Origin: Bacillus thuringiensis | Lineage (GTDB): Bacteria; Bacillota; Bacilli; Bacillales; Bacillaceae_G | Direction of reading: 5' to 3' | NCBI RefSeq assembly: GCF_001182785.1 | Contig: NZ_CP012099.1 | Span: forward strand, 1,114,501 to 1,178,500 | DNA length: 64,000 nt | In this document: in pieces, positions 46,958 to 57,310 of the stretch | Numbering within the stretch: position 1 is the first letter of the stretch | How the letters are laid out: each line of letters starts with the position of its first letter | Program-made: the position numbers and the translations under genes | The notes under the pieces: model-generated | Databases searched by the model: none | Told to the model about the DNA's origin: nothing | The model's input: the letters and a program-made list of their open reading frames with translations, nothing else

Positions 46958-47190
46958 ACAAAAAAGCCCATTCATCCCAAAAACTATAGGGACGAATGGA
47001 CCGCGGTACCACCCTAATTATTTCACTACCGTGAAATCTCTCTAATCCATAATAACGTTTGGATATAACGCCAAAGCCTACTACTTTCGGTTCGGTTTGG
47101 TGCTCAAAAGCCCATTCCATACTGTACAATTACTTGTTCACACCAACCACAAGCTCTCTGAAATTGCCTCAATATGTACTCTTCTTTATC
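46958..47190 (-). promoter_or_regulatory. T-box leader, tryptophan-specific
   Basis: Read on the minus strand: the specifier TGG (Trp codon, 47117-47119) lies in AGTATGGAATGGGCTTTTGA, a typical specifier loop; the T-box AGGGTGGTACCGCGG (47000-47014) pairs with uncharged tRNA; and CCATTCGTCCC pairs with GGGATGAATGG plus a T run (46961-46999) to form the terminator. Uncharged tRNA-Trp would favour antitermination and trpS expression. Confidence 0.93.
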
Positions 47191-47277
47191 ATCGCATACA
47201 TATAAATTTATTTATTGTTACTTTAGCTCTTTTAATATGAAAGAACTAAAGTTTTATAACAAAATGTTTTGCTGATT

Positions 47278-47305
47278 ATTATATCATATGGGATAGTGTT
47301 TGCAA
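47278..47305 (-). promoter_or_regulatory. trpS promoter
   Basis: Minus strand TTGCAA (47300-47305), 16 bases, TATAAT (47278-47283), ~70 bases before the conserved T-box stem I region. Confidence 0.6.
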
Positions 47306-47306
47306 A

Positions 47307-47687
47307 CTACATCAAAATAGTAAAGCTAATGAGGGTCGAGAACAACCCAAGAACGATACCTGTAATACAAATTGGATATGTCCATTTGAATGAATATGTT
47401 TTATAAATACGTTCTTTCTTATCTGTAGGCTCCTCGACTTCTTCAATTAAAGAGTCAATCTTTTTGTTCGTACCAAATACTCTTTGGAATGCGTAAATGG
47501 TTACATTGAAAAAACCATTTTGAAATATGTATAAAAAACCACCGATAAGAATAAAAAACAGTGCAATATAAAACAAGATGTTGACAAAATTCAACAAAAA
47601 TTGCGATGAAATGAGGAATGCGCCAATACTAGAAGCGATTATCGCTATGAAAATTAGTATACAAGTATGAAAAAAAACTTTATTCAA
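47307..47687 (-). CDS. DUF3899-like membrane protein
   Basis: A 126-residue protein with three hydrophobic segments (about 5-26, 30-52, 101-124) separated by a charged loop KKIDSLIEEVEEPTDKKERIYK. It fits DUF3899, function unknown. TTG 47687 is taken as start because GGAGGGG lies six bases away; an earlier TTG at 47705 would put that site inside the gene. Confidence 0.65.
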   Translation of the reverse strand: MNKVFFHTCILIFIAIIASSIGAFLISSQFLLNFVNILFYIALFFILIGGFLYIFQNGFFNVTIYAFQRVFGTNKKIDSLIEEVEEPTDKKERIYKTYSFKWTYPICITGIVLGLFSTLISFTILM

Positions 47688-48006
47688 AATGTTCCCCTCC
47701 GTCAAAATATTACTAGAATTATTATACTATAAAAGCTATAATATGTACTAGAATTAATTTTTTGAAAATTATACGCAATTAAAGGTCTGATTTCAAGATG
47801 ATGGTAGCAATGTTAACGTATCCCTTTACAAAAAAATAAAAATATAAACATTTTATTAAAAATTTTAACAAAAAAACAAAAAACTATATTCACAATTGTT
47901 ATATTATATGTATAATGAAAATTGTAGAAACTTGGAGATTATTCTTTCAATTCTACTTTTTAACAAGTGAGGGTACAGGAAGTGCAAGTAGGGGAGGTAA
48001 CACAAC
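47688..48006. other. AT-rich divergent spacer upstream of oppA
   Basis: A candidate -10 TATAAT lies at 47911-47916, ~90 bases before oppA, with no convincing -35. Poly-A/T tracts dominate. No ORF or hairpin stands out. Confidence 0.45.
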
Positions 48007-49638
48007 ATGAAGAAAAAGATACCGTTATTAGTTGCATCGACGTTGACAGTCAGTATGTTAGGGGCTTGTAGTTACCAAAAAGAGGATAATAAAGCAGGCG
48101 CAAAAGAAAAATCCTCAAACAAACAAGTGTTAAATTTAACCGAAACAGCTGAAATTCCAACTATGGATACGACGTTATCAACAGATGCAACATCTTCTAA
48201 CATCATGAATAATACAATGGAGGGATTATATCGTCTGGGGAAAGATGATAAACTTGTTCCAGGTGTCGCGAAATCTTATGAGAAATCAGAGGATGGCAAA
48301 AAGTATGTATTTAAATTACGTGAAGATGCGAAATGGTCTAATGGTGACCCTGTAACAGCGAAAGACTTCGTTTATTCTTGGCGAAGAGCTGTAGATTCAA
48401 ACACGGGTGCCAAGTTTGCTTACATACTATTTGATGTTAAAAATGCGGAGAAAGTTAACAAAAAAGAATTACCAGTTGAAGAACTTGGTGTAAAGGCAAT
48501 TGATGATCATACACTTGAAGTGGAATTAGATAATCCTGTTCCTTATTTTGTAAGTTTAACAGTCTATCCAACATTGTATCCTTTGAATGAGAAGTTTGTA
48601 ACAGAACAAGGAGCAAAATTTGGATTAGAATCCAATACGACACTTTATAATGGTCCATTCGTATTAAATGAATGGAAGCATGAACAAAGCTTCAAACTTA
48701 AGAAAAACCCAACGTATTGGGAAAATAAAGAAGTAAAACTTGAGGAAATAAACTTCAATATTGTTAAGGATCGTTCAACTGCTATAAATTTATATGAAAC
48801 GAAAGCAATTGATCGTGTAGTGTTAACATCAGAGTTTGTAGATAAATACAAATCAGATGCTGATTTCAAAACGATTAAGAGGCCATCTACACAATTTATT
48901 CGCTTAAATGAAAAGAATAAATTTTTAGCAAATAAAAATATCCGAAAAGCAATTGCAATGTCCTTTGAACGTGAAAATATCGGAAAAGTTATCTTAAACG
49001 ATGGTTCAGAGGGGATATATGGTTTTGTTCCGAAAGGCTTAGCAAAAGGTCCGAATGGAAAAGACTTCCGTGAAGAGAACGGAAAGCTTATAAAAGAGGA
49101 TATTAAAGAAGCTCAAAAGTACTGGGAAGCTGGTAAAAAAGAACTTGGTGTAGACAAAGTAGAGTTAGAGCTATTAAACTTTGATACTGATGATGCTAAA
49201 AAAATCGGAGAGTATTTAAAAGGCCAATTTGAAAAGAACTTACCTGGTCTAACAGTTCCGACAAAAATGCAGCCATTTGCACAAAAATTAAAACTTGAAG
49301 CAAGTGGAGATTATGCGATGTCGTATGCCGGATGGAGTCCAGATTATATGGATCCAATGTCATTCCTTGAAATGTATACAACAGGTAATGCGCAAAACAA
49401 AGTAAATTATGCAAATTCAGCGTATGATGATTTAATTAAAAAAGCAAAAACAGAAGTTGATGTACAAGCTCGCTGGGATGCACTATTAAAAGCGGAAAAA
49501 CAACTGCTTGAAGATGCTGCGATTGCTCCAGTATATCAACCTGGAAAAGCATATTTACAACGTGGCTCAATTACTGGCCTATTAGAACATAAATATGGCG
49601 GAGAATTTAGCTATAAGTGGGTTGAACTCAAAAATTAA
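48007..49638 (+). CDS. oppA: oligopeptide ABC transporter, substrate-binding lipoprotein
   Basis: A 543-residue SBP family 5 lipoprotein. The signal peptide ends in LGAC (lipobox, Cys ~21). The family core WSNGDPVTAKDFVYSWRRAVD (~115-135) is present. It captures short peptides for OppBCDF; in B. cereus, Opp imports signalling peptides such as PapR. GGGGAGGTAAC precedes the ATG. A stem-loop between oppA and oppB probably lowers downstream expression relative to this abundant binding protein. A close paralog lies 6 kb downstream. Confidence 0.95.
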   Translation: MKKKIPLLVASTLTVSMLGACSYQKEDNKAGAKEKSSNKQVLNLTETAEIPTMDTTLSTDATSSNIMNNTMEGLYRLGKDDKLVPGVAKSYEKSEDGKKYVFKLREDAKWSNGDPVTAKDFVYSWRRAVDSNTGAKFAYILFDVKNAEKVNKKELPVEELGVKAIDDHTLEVELDNPVPYFVSLTVYPTLYPLNEKFVTEQGAKFGLESNTTLYNGPFVLNEWKHEQSFKLKKNPTYWENKEVKLEEINFNIVKDRSTAINLYETKAIDRVVLTSEFVDKYKSDADFKTIKRPSTQFIRLNEKNKFLANKNIRKAIAMSFERENIGKVILNDGSEGIYGFVPKGLAKGPNGKDFREENGKLIKEDIKEAQKYWEAGKKELGVDKVELELLNFDTDDAKKIGEYLKGQFEKNLPGLTVPTKMQPFAQKLKLEASGDYAMSYAGWSPDYMDPMSFLEMYTTGNAQNKVNYANSAYDDLIKKAKTEVDVQARWDALLKAEKQLLEDAAIAPVYQPGKAYLQRGSITGLLEHKYGGEFSYKWVELKN

Positions 49639-49655
49639 AAATGGTTTCCATCATG

Positions 49656-49697
49656 AATAAGGGTATATGCCTATGATGGGCATATGCTCTTATTTTA
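49656..49697 (+). terminator. partial terminator/stabilising hairpin between oppA and oppB
   Basis: AATAAGGGTATATGCC pairs with GGGCATATGCTCTTATT (G-U tolerated); TTTTAAAA follows. The operon continues after it, so it likely sets the oppA:oppB ratio. Confidence 0.75.
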
Positions 49698-49765
49698 AAA
49701 AAATAAAAGTAAGAATATTTTAAACTATCTTATTGCTTTTGAGAAAAACGGGGAGGTGCTTGACT

Positions 49766-50695
49766 ATGGGACGTTATGTATTAAAACGTTTCGTGTACAT
49801 GGCTTTGACATTATTTTTAATTACTACACTGACTTTCTTTTTGATGAAATTACTTCCGGGTTCTCCGCTTAAAAACCAGGAGAAGCTATCACCGGCACAA
49901 AAAGAAATCATTCTTGAAAAATACGGATTGAATGATCCGGTACCAGTTCAATACGCACGTTACTTAGGTAACTTAGCAAAAGGTGATTTAGGGGTATCAT
50001 TCCAATATGATAACCGTCCAGTAACAGATATGATTGTGGATCGTATTGGACCATCAGCACAGCTTGGTTTACAAGCGATTATATTAGGAACATTTATCGG
50101 TTTAATTTTAGGAATCGTTGCGGCACTTCGTAACAATACGTGGGTCGATTATGGAGCGACAATTATTTCCGTACTCGGGATGTCGGTACCATCATTCGTA
50201 TTCGCCGCTTTACTACAATATTTCGTAGGGGTAAAACTTGGTTGGTTCCCAGTAGCGTTCTGGAAAGGACCAGAGTTTACAGTAATGCCTACAATTGCTT
50301 TATCGATGGCAGTTATCGCAACAATCGCACGTTTCTCTCGTGCAGAATTAATTGAAGTTATGCAAGCCGATTACATTTTAACAGCGAAAGCTAAAGGAAT
50401 TAGCCAAGGCGTTATCATTGTCAAACACGCACTTCGTAACGCATTAATTCCAGTAGTAACAATTTTAGGACCAATGGTTGCGGCATTAATTACAGGAACA
50501 CTTGTTATCGAGCAAATTTATGCTGTACCAGGACTTGGGGAACAATTCGTTAAATCTATTACAGTGAATGACTATACAGTTATTATGGGAACTACGATTT
50601 TCTATAGTGCGATCTTCATTTTAGTTATTTTCATTGTCGATATTTTATACGGAATTATTGATCCTCGTATTCGTTTAGCGGGAGGGAAAAAATGA
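49766..50695 (+). CDS. oppB: oligopeptide ABC transporter permease OppB
   Basis: A 309-residue permease with six membrane helices. The EAA loop is ELIEVMQADYILTAKAKGIS (~195-215). ATG 49766 follows GGGGAGGTGCTTGACT; an upstream TTG at 49733 has no ribosome site. Its stop overlaps the oppC start (ATGATG). Partner of OppC in the membrane pore. Confidence 0.95.
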   Translation: MGRYVLKRFVYMALTLFLITTLTFFLMKLLPGSPLKNQEKLSPAQKEIILEKYGLNDPVPVQYARYLGNLAKGDLGVSFQYDNRPVTDMIVDRIGPSAQLGLQAIILGTFIGLILGIVAALRNNTWVDYGATIISVLGMSVPSFVFAALLQYFVGVKLGWFPVAFWKGPEFTVMPTIALSMAVIATIARFSRAELIEVMQADYILTAKAKGISQGVIIVKHALRNALIPVVTILGPMVAALITGTLVIEQIYAVPGLGEQFVKSITVNDYTVIMGTTIFYSAIFILVIFIVDILYGIIDPRIRLAGGKK

Positions 50696-51708
50696 TGAAA
50701 GATGTACAAAAATTATCTCCAGATTTATTTCAACAAGCCAATCAAAATAATGTTGATAATGAAGTCATTGCCCGTCCAAGCTTAACGTTTTGGCAAGATG
50801 TAAGAAGACGTTTGTTCCAACATAAAGGTGCGATGCTTGGTTTCGTATTATTAAGCCTTATTATATTACTAGCGATTTTTGGGCCGATGGTAAGTAAACA
50901 CTCGTATAAAGAGCAAGATTTAGGTCGTGCGAAAATGCCACCAAAAATTCCAGTTATTGAAAATGTTCATTGGTTACCATTTGACGGTACAGATCAATAT
51001 GGTGTTGACCAATATGAAAAACGTGATATTAAAGAGTACTTCTGGTTTGGTACAGATGATCTTGGTCGTGATTTATGGACAAGAACATGGGAAGGTACAC
51101 GCGTATCATTATATATCGCTCTTTTAGCAGCAGCGATTGACTTAGTAATTGGGGTTGCATACGGAGGTATTTCAGCGTTTTATGGCGGCAGAGTAGATAA
51201 TATTATGCAACGTATTATGGAGATTATTAACGGTATTCCATACTTAATCATCGTTATCTTAATGGTAATCATTATGGGATCTGGTATATGGTCAATTACA
51301 CTCGCAATGGCAATTACAGGTTGGATAGGGATGTCGCGTATCGTTCGTGGACAAATCCTGAAATTAAAAAACCAAGAATATGTATTAGCATCTCGTACAT
51401 TAGGTGCAACAAATACACAATTAATTGTGAAACATTTAATTCCAAACGTAATGGGACCTATTATCGTAATGACAATGTTTACAATTCCATCAGCGGTGTT
51501 TGGTGAAGCGTTCTTAAGTTTCATCGGTTTAGGAATTCAGCCACCATTTGCGTCACTAGGTTCTCTTGTAAATGATGGTTATAAATCTATTCAAACGTAT
51601 CCGCATATGATGTTCATCCCTGCGGTTGTCATCAGTATATTAATTTTAGCGTTTAACTTAATGGCAGACGGATTACGCGACGCGTTAGATCCAAAAATGC
51701 GTAAGTAA
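50692..51708 (+). CDS. oppC: oligopeptide ABC transporter permease OppC
   Basis: A 338-residue permease, six helices plus a long N-terminal cytoplasmic arm and an OppC-type extracellular loop (SKHSYKEQDLGRAKMP). The EAA loop is RGQILKLKNQEYVLASRTLG. The start overlaps oppB by four bases; ATG 50695 is an equal choice. GGGAGGG lies just upstream in oppB. Confidence 0.95.
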   Translation: MMKDVQKLSPDLFQQANQNNVDNEVIARPSLTFWQDVRRRLFQHKGAMLGFVLLSLIILLAIFGPMVSKHSYKEQDLGRAKMPPKIPVIENVHWLPFDGTDQYGVDQYEKRDIKEYFWFGTDDLGRDLWTRTWEGTRVSLYIALLAAAIDLVIGVAYGGISAFYGGRVDNIMQRIMEIINGIPYLIIVILMVIIMGSGIWSITLAMAITGWIGMSRIVRGQILKLKNQEYVLASRTLGATNTQLIVKHLIPNVMGPIIVMTMFTIPSAVFGEAFLSFIGLGIQPPFASLGSLVNDGYKSIQTYPHMMFIPAVVISILILAFNLMADGLRDALDPKMRK

Positions 51709-51726
51709 AAGAGGGGAGAGGCAAAG

Positions 51727-52770
51727 ATGAAAACATTGTTAGAGGTAAAAGATTTACAAGTCTCCTTTGATACACATGCAGGTGAAGTACAAGCTGTACG
51801 CGGCGTTACTTTTGATTTGAAAAAAGGAGAGACATTGGCGATTGTAGGAGAATCTGGTTCAGGGAAATCAGTTACTTCTAAAGCGTTAATGGGATTAATT
51901 CCGAATCCTCCTGGACGCATTAAAAATGGTGAGATCGTATTTGAAGGTCGTGACTTAACGAAATTAACAGAAAAAGAAATGCAGCAAGTACGTGGTAAAG
52001 ATATCGCGATGATTTTCCAAGATCCAATGACATCATTAAACCCAACGATGACAATTGGAAATCAAATTATGGAAGGCCTTATTAAACACCAAGGGATGAG
52101 TAAAGCAGACGCACGTAAAGTTGCTTTAGAATTAATCGACCTTGTAGGTATTCCAAATCCAGAAGCTCGTTTAAAACAATATCCTCACCAATTCTCAGGT
52201 GGTATGAGACAGCGTGTAGTTATTGCGATGGCGTTAGCTTGTAACCCGAAATTATTAATTGCCGATGAGCCGACAACAGCGCTAGACGTTACGATTCAGG
52301 CACAAATTTTAGAACTTATGAAAGACATTCAGCAAAAAACAGAAGCGGCAATTATTTTCATTACGCATGACTTAGGTGTAGTAGCAAACGTTGCTGACCG
52401 AGTGGCAGTTATGTACGCTGGTAAAGTTGTTGAAATTGGAACTGTAGATGAAATTTTCTATAATCCGAAACATCCATATACTTGGGGCTTAATCGCATCT
52501 ATGCCAAGTTTAGATGGCTCAGAGGAAGAGTTATATGCAATTCCTGGAACGCCTCCGGATTTATTAAAGCCGCCAAAGGGTGATGCTTTTGCACCACGTA
52601 ACCCACAGGCACTAAAAATTGATTTTGAAATGGACCCACCTTTATTTAAAGTAAGTGATACACACTATGCGGCAACTTGGTTACTTCACGAGCAAGCTCC
52701 AGAAGTAAAACCGCCGGCAGTTGTTGAAAAACGTATTCTTCAAATGAAAGCAGGTGAACAACATGACTAA
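51727..52770 (+). CDS. oppD: oligopeptide ABC transporter ATP-binding protein OppD
   Basis: A 347-residue ATPase. Walker A GESGSGKS (~38-45), signature FSGGMRQR (~155), Walker [13 protein letters not shown], and the C-terminal oligopeptide domain. GAGGGGAGAGG precedes the ATG. It overlaps oppF by eight bases. Confidence 0.95.
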   Translation: MKTLLEVKDLQVSFDTHAGEVQAVRGVTFDLKKGETLAIVGESGSGKSVTSKALMGLIPNPPGRIKNGEIVFEGRDLTKLTEKEMQQVRGKDIAMIFQDPMTSLNPTMTIGNQIMEGLIKHQGMSKADARKVALELIDLVGIPNPEARLKQYPHQFSGGMRQRVVIAMALACNPKLLIADEPTTALDVTIQAQILELMKDIQQKTEAAIIFITHDLGVVANVADRVAVMYAGKVVEIGTVDEIFYNPKHPYTWGLIASMPSLDGSEEELYAIPGTPPDLLKPPKGDAFAPRNPQALKIDFEMDPPLFKVSDTHYAATWLLHEQAPEVKPPAVVEKRILQMKAGEQHD

Positions 52771-53698
52771 ACAACGTGAGAAATTAATTGAAGTAAAAAA
52801 TGTAAAGCAGCACTTCGACGTGAGTGGTGGTGTTGTCAAAGCGGTTAATGATATTTCATTTGATATTTACCGCGGAGAAACATTTGGTCTTGTAGGAGAA
52901 TCAGGTTGTGGTAAATCAACAACTGGAAGAACGATTATTCGTTTATATGATGCAACTGCTGGTGAAGTATTGTTCGATGGTGAAAACGTACATGGTAAGA
53001 AATCACGCGCAGAATTGAAGAAATTCAACCGTAAAATGCAAATGATTTTCCAAGATCCATACGCATCATTAAATCCTCGTATGACAGTAGGGGATATTAT
53101 CGCAGAAGGTATTGATATTCACGGATTAGCGAAAAGTAAAAAAGAGCGCATGGATCGTGTCCATGAATTATTAAACACAGTTGGTTTAAATAAAGAGCAC
53201 GCAAACCGTTTCCCGCACGAATTCTCAGGTGGACAACGTCAGCGTATCGGTATCGCTCGAGCGCTTGCTGTAGAACCAGAATTTATCATTGCCGATGAGC
53301 CGATCTCAGCACTTGACGTATCGATTCAGGCGCAAGTTGTAAACTTACTGAAAAAGCTACAAAAAGAAAAAGGTCTAACATACTTATTCATTGCCCATGA
53401 TTTATCGATGGTAAAATACATTAGTGACCGCATCGGCGTAATGTACCGTGGGCAAATTGTAGAACTTACAACAAGTGAAGAGTTATATGCGAATCCAGTT
53501 CATCCATATACGAAATCACTATTATCAGCAATTCCGCTACCAGATCCAGATTATGAGCGTAATCGTAAACGTATCGTATACGATCCATCGCAGCATGATT
53601 ACGGTAGCGAAGTGCCAACAATGCGTGAAATTCGCCCAGGACATTTCGTACTATGTTCTGAAGCGGAGTATAAGAAATATAAAGAGATTTATCAATAA
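52763..53698 (+). CDS. oppF: oligopeptide ABC transporter ATP-binding protein OppF
   Basis: A 311-residue ATPase. Walker A GESGCGKST, signature FSGGQRQR, Walker B FIIADEPISALD. With OppD it powers peptide import. ATG 52763 has AGGTG seven bases upstream; GTG 52754 overlaps that site. Last gene of oppABCDF; a terminator follows. Confidence 0.95.
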   Translation: MTKQREKLIEVKNVKQHFDVSGGVVKAVNDISFDIYRGETFGLVGESGCGKSTTGRTIIRLYDATAGEVLFDGENVHGKKSRAELKKFNRKMQMIFQDPYASLNPRMTVGDIIAEGIDIHGLAKSKKERMDRVHELLNTVGLNKEHANRFPHEFSGGQRQRIGIARALAVEPEFIIADEPISALDVSIQAQVVNLLKKLQKEKGLTYLFIAHDLSMVKYISDRIGVMYRGQIVELTTSEELYANPVHPYTKSLLSAIPLPDPDYERNRKRIVYDPSQHDYGSEVPTMREIRPGHFVLCSEAEYKKYKEIYQ

Positions 53699-53739
53699 TA
53701 AAAAAAGCCATTCTTCCATTAAGGAAGGATGGCTTTTTT
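53699..53739. terminator. opp operon terminator
   Basis: AAAAAAGCCATTCTTCC, ATTAA, GGAAGGATGGCTTTTTT. Confidence 0.92.
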
Positions 53740-53814
53740 CTACTATATAAATGAGTTGTCGGTAAGTCGATATAAATTGCATTTATTAATAACTACATCA
53801 TGATCAAACAAGTG

Positions 53815-55209
53815 CTACTGTGCCTGAACAGAACCAATCTCGTCTTGCTCTTCTGGTTTCACAAGTGCGTAACGTTCCCACGCCCTGCTTTTCCAGCGGA
53901 AGAACATAATAATGGCACGCGTCCATTCGTCGATGGCGATCGCTAGCCAAATACCAACGAGCCCCATATCTAAATGAAAGGCGAAAAAGTAACCTAGTGG
54001 TAAACTCATTAACACCATAGAGAATGCACCGATTAAAACAGGATATTTTGCATCACCAGCTGCACGAAGCGAATTAATGATGACGATGTTCATCGTACGT
54101 CCCGTTTCAAGTAATACACTTAGTAAAAGAACACTTGCGCCTAACCCGATAATGTGCGGATTATCTGTAAACAGTCCCATTAATTGTGTACGGAATGTAA
54201 TAACGAGAGCGACCATACATAAAGTTACACCAATCGCCCATTTTACACTTTTCCACAAGCGTTCGTATGCTTCATCCTTTTCCCCACCACCAACAAGGCG
54301 GCCAATAATAATGGCTGTTCCCATACCAATCGCAATTGCAAATAAATAAGTGAACATGGAAATGTTAGTAGCGTATTGTCTAGCAGCTAATGATTCCGTT
54401 CCTAAGTACGTTGCGTAATAAAGGAAGACGATTTGACAAGCTTGATACATCACTTGTTCAAATGCAGATGGAATGCCGATTTTTAAAATTTTCCCAATGT
54501 ATTCTTTGGATAAAGTGAAGTAATATTGTAATTTCACACGATATTCCATAACGCGGTATAGTAACCAGAAGAAAACAATAAGTGCGATCAATCGACTGAT
54601 AGCGGAAGAAATTGCAGCCCCTTGTACACCGAGCTCTGGGAAACCAAATTTCCCAAAAATGAGTGCGTAGTTTCCAGCGATATGAATAATATTCATTCCG
54701 AGTGAAATAAACATCGCTTGCTTTGTAAAACCGTGTACACGGATAATTGCGGCTAATGAGTTAATGATAGCTTGCAGGAAGATAGCCCCTCCGACGATAG
54801 ATAAGTAGTTTTGCGCATACGATAGTACATCGCCTTGTAAGTTCATTGCGAGCATCATATGTTTCGAAAATAAAAGAAAACCAGCGCTTATAACGAGCCC
54901 AACTATTAAATTTAATGTGACGGCTAATGCTGATATTTTAGATGCTTCCATAAAGCGTCTGGAACCGAGGTATTGAGATACAACGATAGCAGCGCCGTTC
55001 CCGATGACTTCTAATACCAAAATCGCAATATGAAGATATTGATTCGCTGCACCAACCCCAGATACAGCATCGTCTGATAATGCACTTAACATGAACGTAT
55101 CAGCGATCCCCATCAACATAAAAAGAAAAACTTCTAGAAAAATAGGCCATGTTAATAAGAATAAACTTAATTTCTCTGTCGGCCCATTTTTGGCCTGAAT
55201 TGCTGTCAT
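53815..55209 (-). CDS. MATE family multidrug/Na+ antiporter
   Basis: A 464-residue multipass protein with ~12 helices and the MATE layout: GIADTFMLSALSDDAVSGVG near helix 2, and the second-half repeat ESLAARQYATNISMFTYLFA. Such exporters use Na+ or H+ gradients to expel cationic drugs or dyes. The substrate is unknown. ATG 55209 is chosen because AGAGGGG lies ten bases before it; the open frame to 55260 lacks a ribosome site. It sits between the opp operon and the second oppA and faces the other way. Confidence 0.9.
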   Translation of the reverse strand: MTAIQAKNGPTEKLSLFLLTWPIFLEVFLFMLMGIADTFMLSALSDDAVSGVGAANQYLHIAILVLEVIGNGAAIVVSQYLGSRRFMEASKISALAVTLNLIVGLVISAGFLLFSKHMMLAMNLQGDVLSYAQNYLSIVGGAIFLQAIINSLAAIIRVHGFTKQAMFISLGMNIIHIAGNYALIFGKFGFPELGVQGAAISSAISRLIALIVFFWLLYRVMEYRVKLQYYFTLSKEYIGKILKIGIPSAFEQVMYQACQIVFLYYATYLGTESLAARQYATNISMFTYLFAIAIGMGTAIIIGRLVGGGEKDEAYERLWKSVKWAIGVTLCMVALVITFRTQLMGLFTDNPHIIGLGASVLLLSVLLETGRTMNIVIINSLRAAGDAKYPVLIGAFSMVLMSLPLGYFFAFHLDMGLVGIWLAIAIDEWTRAIIMFFRWKSRAWERYALVKPEEQDEIGSVQAQ

Positions 55210-55612
55210 GTCCGTCCCCTCTTTACCGATATCTATTTTTAGCAAAATGTATCGTAACATACTTTCTTATCCTTTGCACTCATTTTAGCCTACATATTTT
55301 TAATATGAAGGGACTGCTACTTTATGTTAAAAAGGGTGGGATAATTATACATAAAGTATTATGAAATATAAAATTTGTTTTTCTCTGATAATTTAGAAAA
55401 ATATAAAAATAATTATTTCCGGCACTTTAGTAAGGGGAAACAGCAATATAAAACGTTTACAAAGATATATTTTTTAACAGAAAACTTTAATGAAATAGAA
55501 ATATAAATATACAAAAAATATATTTGTGTGTATAATATGAATTATTAGAACATATATATATTTCTTTCTGTTTGAAAATGAAAGGGCTAACATTTTTTTG
55601 GAGGGTGGAAGT
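55210..55612. other. divergent spacer upstream of the second oppA
   Basis: A -10-like TATAAT lies at 55531-55536, ~75 bases before the second oppA, as in the first oppA leader. Long A/T tracts around it resemble those before oppA. No ORF with a ribosome site. Confidence 0.45.
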
Positions 55613-57259
55613 ATGAAAAAAAAGATACCAGTTTTTGTAGCATCAACAGTAGCGATGAGCATGATGTTAGGGGCATGTAGCTATCAAAAAGATGAACCGC
55701 AAGCAAACGCAAAAGGGGATAGCGGGAAAAGCGGTGCGAAGCAAGTTATTAACTTAATTGAAACACAAGAAATTCCAACGATGGACACAGCATTATCAGC
55801 TGACGCAGTTTCTTCAAGAGTAATGAACAATACGATGGAAGGCTTATACAGTTTAGGAAAAGATGATAAGCTAGTTCCAGGTGTAGCGAAGGAATTTAAA
55901 AAGTCAGAAGACGGTAAAAAGTATACGTTTAAGTTACGTGAAGACGCGAAATGGTCAAACGGTGAGCCTGTGACAGCGAAAGATTTCGTATACGCATGGC
56001 AAAGAGCGATTAATCCAGATACAGCTGCGAAATCAGCTTATATTATGTACGATATAAAAAATGCAGAGAAAATTAATAAAAAAGAGATGAGTCCTGATCA
56101 ACTAGGTGTAAAAGCAATTGATGATTACACATTAGAAGTTGAATTAGACAATTCCATTCCATATCTTGTAGATTTAATGGTATATCCAATCTTCTATCCT
56201 GTGAATGAGAAGTTTGTTAAAGAGCAAGGTGCAAAGTTTGGTTTAGAAGCAAATACAACACTTTATAACGGACCATTTACATTAAGCGATTGGCAGCATG
56301 AACGTAGCTTTAAAATGACAAAGAACTCATCATATTGGGACAATAAAGAAGTGAAGATTGAAGAAGTAAACTTTAATATTGTAAAAGATACATCTACGCC
56401 AATTAACTTATATGAAACAAATGCAATTGATCGAGCGTCGTTATTAGCGGAGTTTATCGATAAATATAAAGGAAAACCAGATTTCCAAACAGTAGAAGAT
56501 ACATCTGTATTCTTCCTACGTTTAAATCAAAAAGATCCAGCTTTAGCAAATAAAAATATTCGTAAAGCAATTTCACTTGCTTTTGATCGTAAGCCGTTCG
56601 TTGATACATTATTAAACAACGGTTCTAAGGCCGCGACAGGATTAATTCCTGATAACTTCATTAAAGGACCAGATAAAAAAGATTTCCGTGCTGTAAATGG
56701 GGATATTGTAAAACCAAACGTGAAAGAAGCGAAGAAATATTGGGAAGCTGGTAAAAAAGAACTTGGTAAAAATGAAATCGAATTAGAATTATTAAATGAA
56801 GATGTAGAGTTATCAAAGAAAACTGGTGAATATTTAAAAGGTGAATTAGAAAAGAATTTACCAGGTTTAACAGTGAAAATTAAACAACAACCATTCGCGC
56901 AAAAACTAAAATTAGAAGATGCGGGCGATTATGTCATGTCATTCTCTGGATGGAGTGCGGACTTCCCAGATCCGATTACATATCTTGATATGTTTGTAAC
57001 AGATGGGTCACAAAATAAGATGAAGTACTCTAATCCGAAATACGATGAAATCATTATGAAGGCGAAAAAAGATGGAAGCGATGTAAATGCTCGTTGGAAG
57101 AACTTATTAGAAGCAGAAAAAATGTTACTTGATGACGCTGCGATTGTTCCAGTATATCAACGTGGTAGAGCATACTTACAAAGAGAAACAATTAAAGATA
57201 TGTACAACCATAAATATGGCGGAGATTTAAGCTTTAAGTGGGCATCCGTAGGAAAATAA
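55613..57259 (+). CDS. oppA: oligopeptide ABC transporter substrate-binding lipoprotein, paralog
   Basis: A 548-residue SBP family 5 lipoprotein, clearly paralogous to the gene at 48007: shared KKKIPV start, LGACSYQK lipobox, NTMEGLY, WSNG-PVTAKDFVY and a near-identical C-terminal HKYGGDLSFKW end. It lacks permease partners, so it probably feeds OppBCDF with a different peptide range. ATG 55613 follows TTGGAGGGTGGAAGT. Its terminator has been split by an IS3-type element (see mobile element). Confidence 0.93.
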   Translation: MKKKIPVFVASTVAMSMMLGACSYQKDEPQANAKGDSGKSGAKQVINLIETQEIPTMDTALSADAVSSRVMNNTMEGLYSLGKDDKLVPGVAKEFKKSEDGKKYTFKLREDAKWSNGEPVTAKDFVYAWQRAINPDTAAKSAYIMYDIKNAEKINKKEMSPDQLGVKAIDDYTLEVELDNSIPYLVDLMVYPIFYPVNEKFVKEQGAKFGLEANTTLYNGPFTLSDWQHERSFKMTKNSSYWDNKEVKIEEVNFNIVKDTSTPINLYETNAIDRASLLAEFIDKYKGKPDFQTVEDTSVFFLRLNQKDPALANKNIRKAISLAFDRKPFVDTLLNNGSKAATGLIPDNFIKGPDKKDFRAVNGDIVKPNVKEAKKYWEAGKKELGKNEIELELLNEDVELSKKTGEYLKGELEKNLPGLTVKIKQQPFAQKLKLEDAGDYVMSFSGWSADFPDPITYLDMFVTDGSQNKMKYSNPKYDEIIMKAKKDGSDVNARWKNLLEAEKMLLDDAAIVPVYQRGRAYLQRETIKDMYNHKYGGDLSFKWASVGK

Positions 57260-57310
57260 AAAAAAGCAGGCTAATGAAGTGACCCCTAAAAGTTAGACAC
57301 GGTTATTTCA

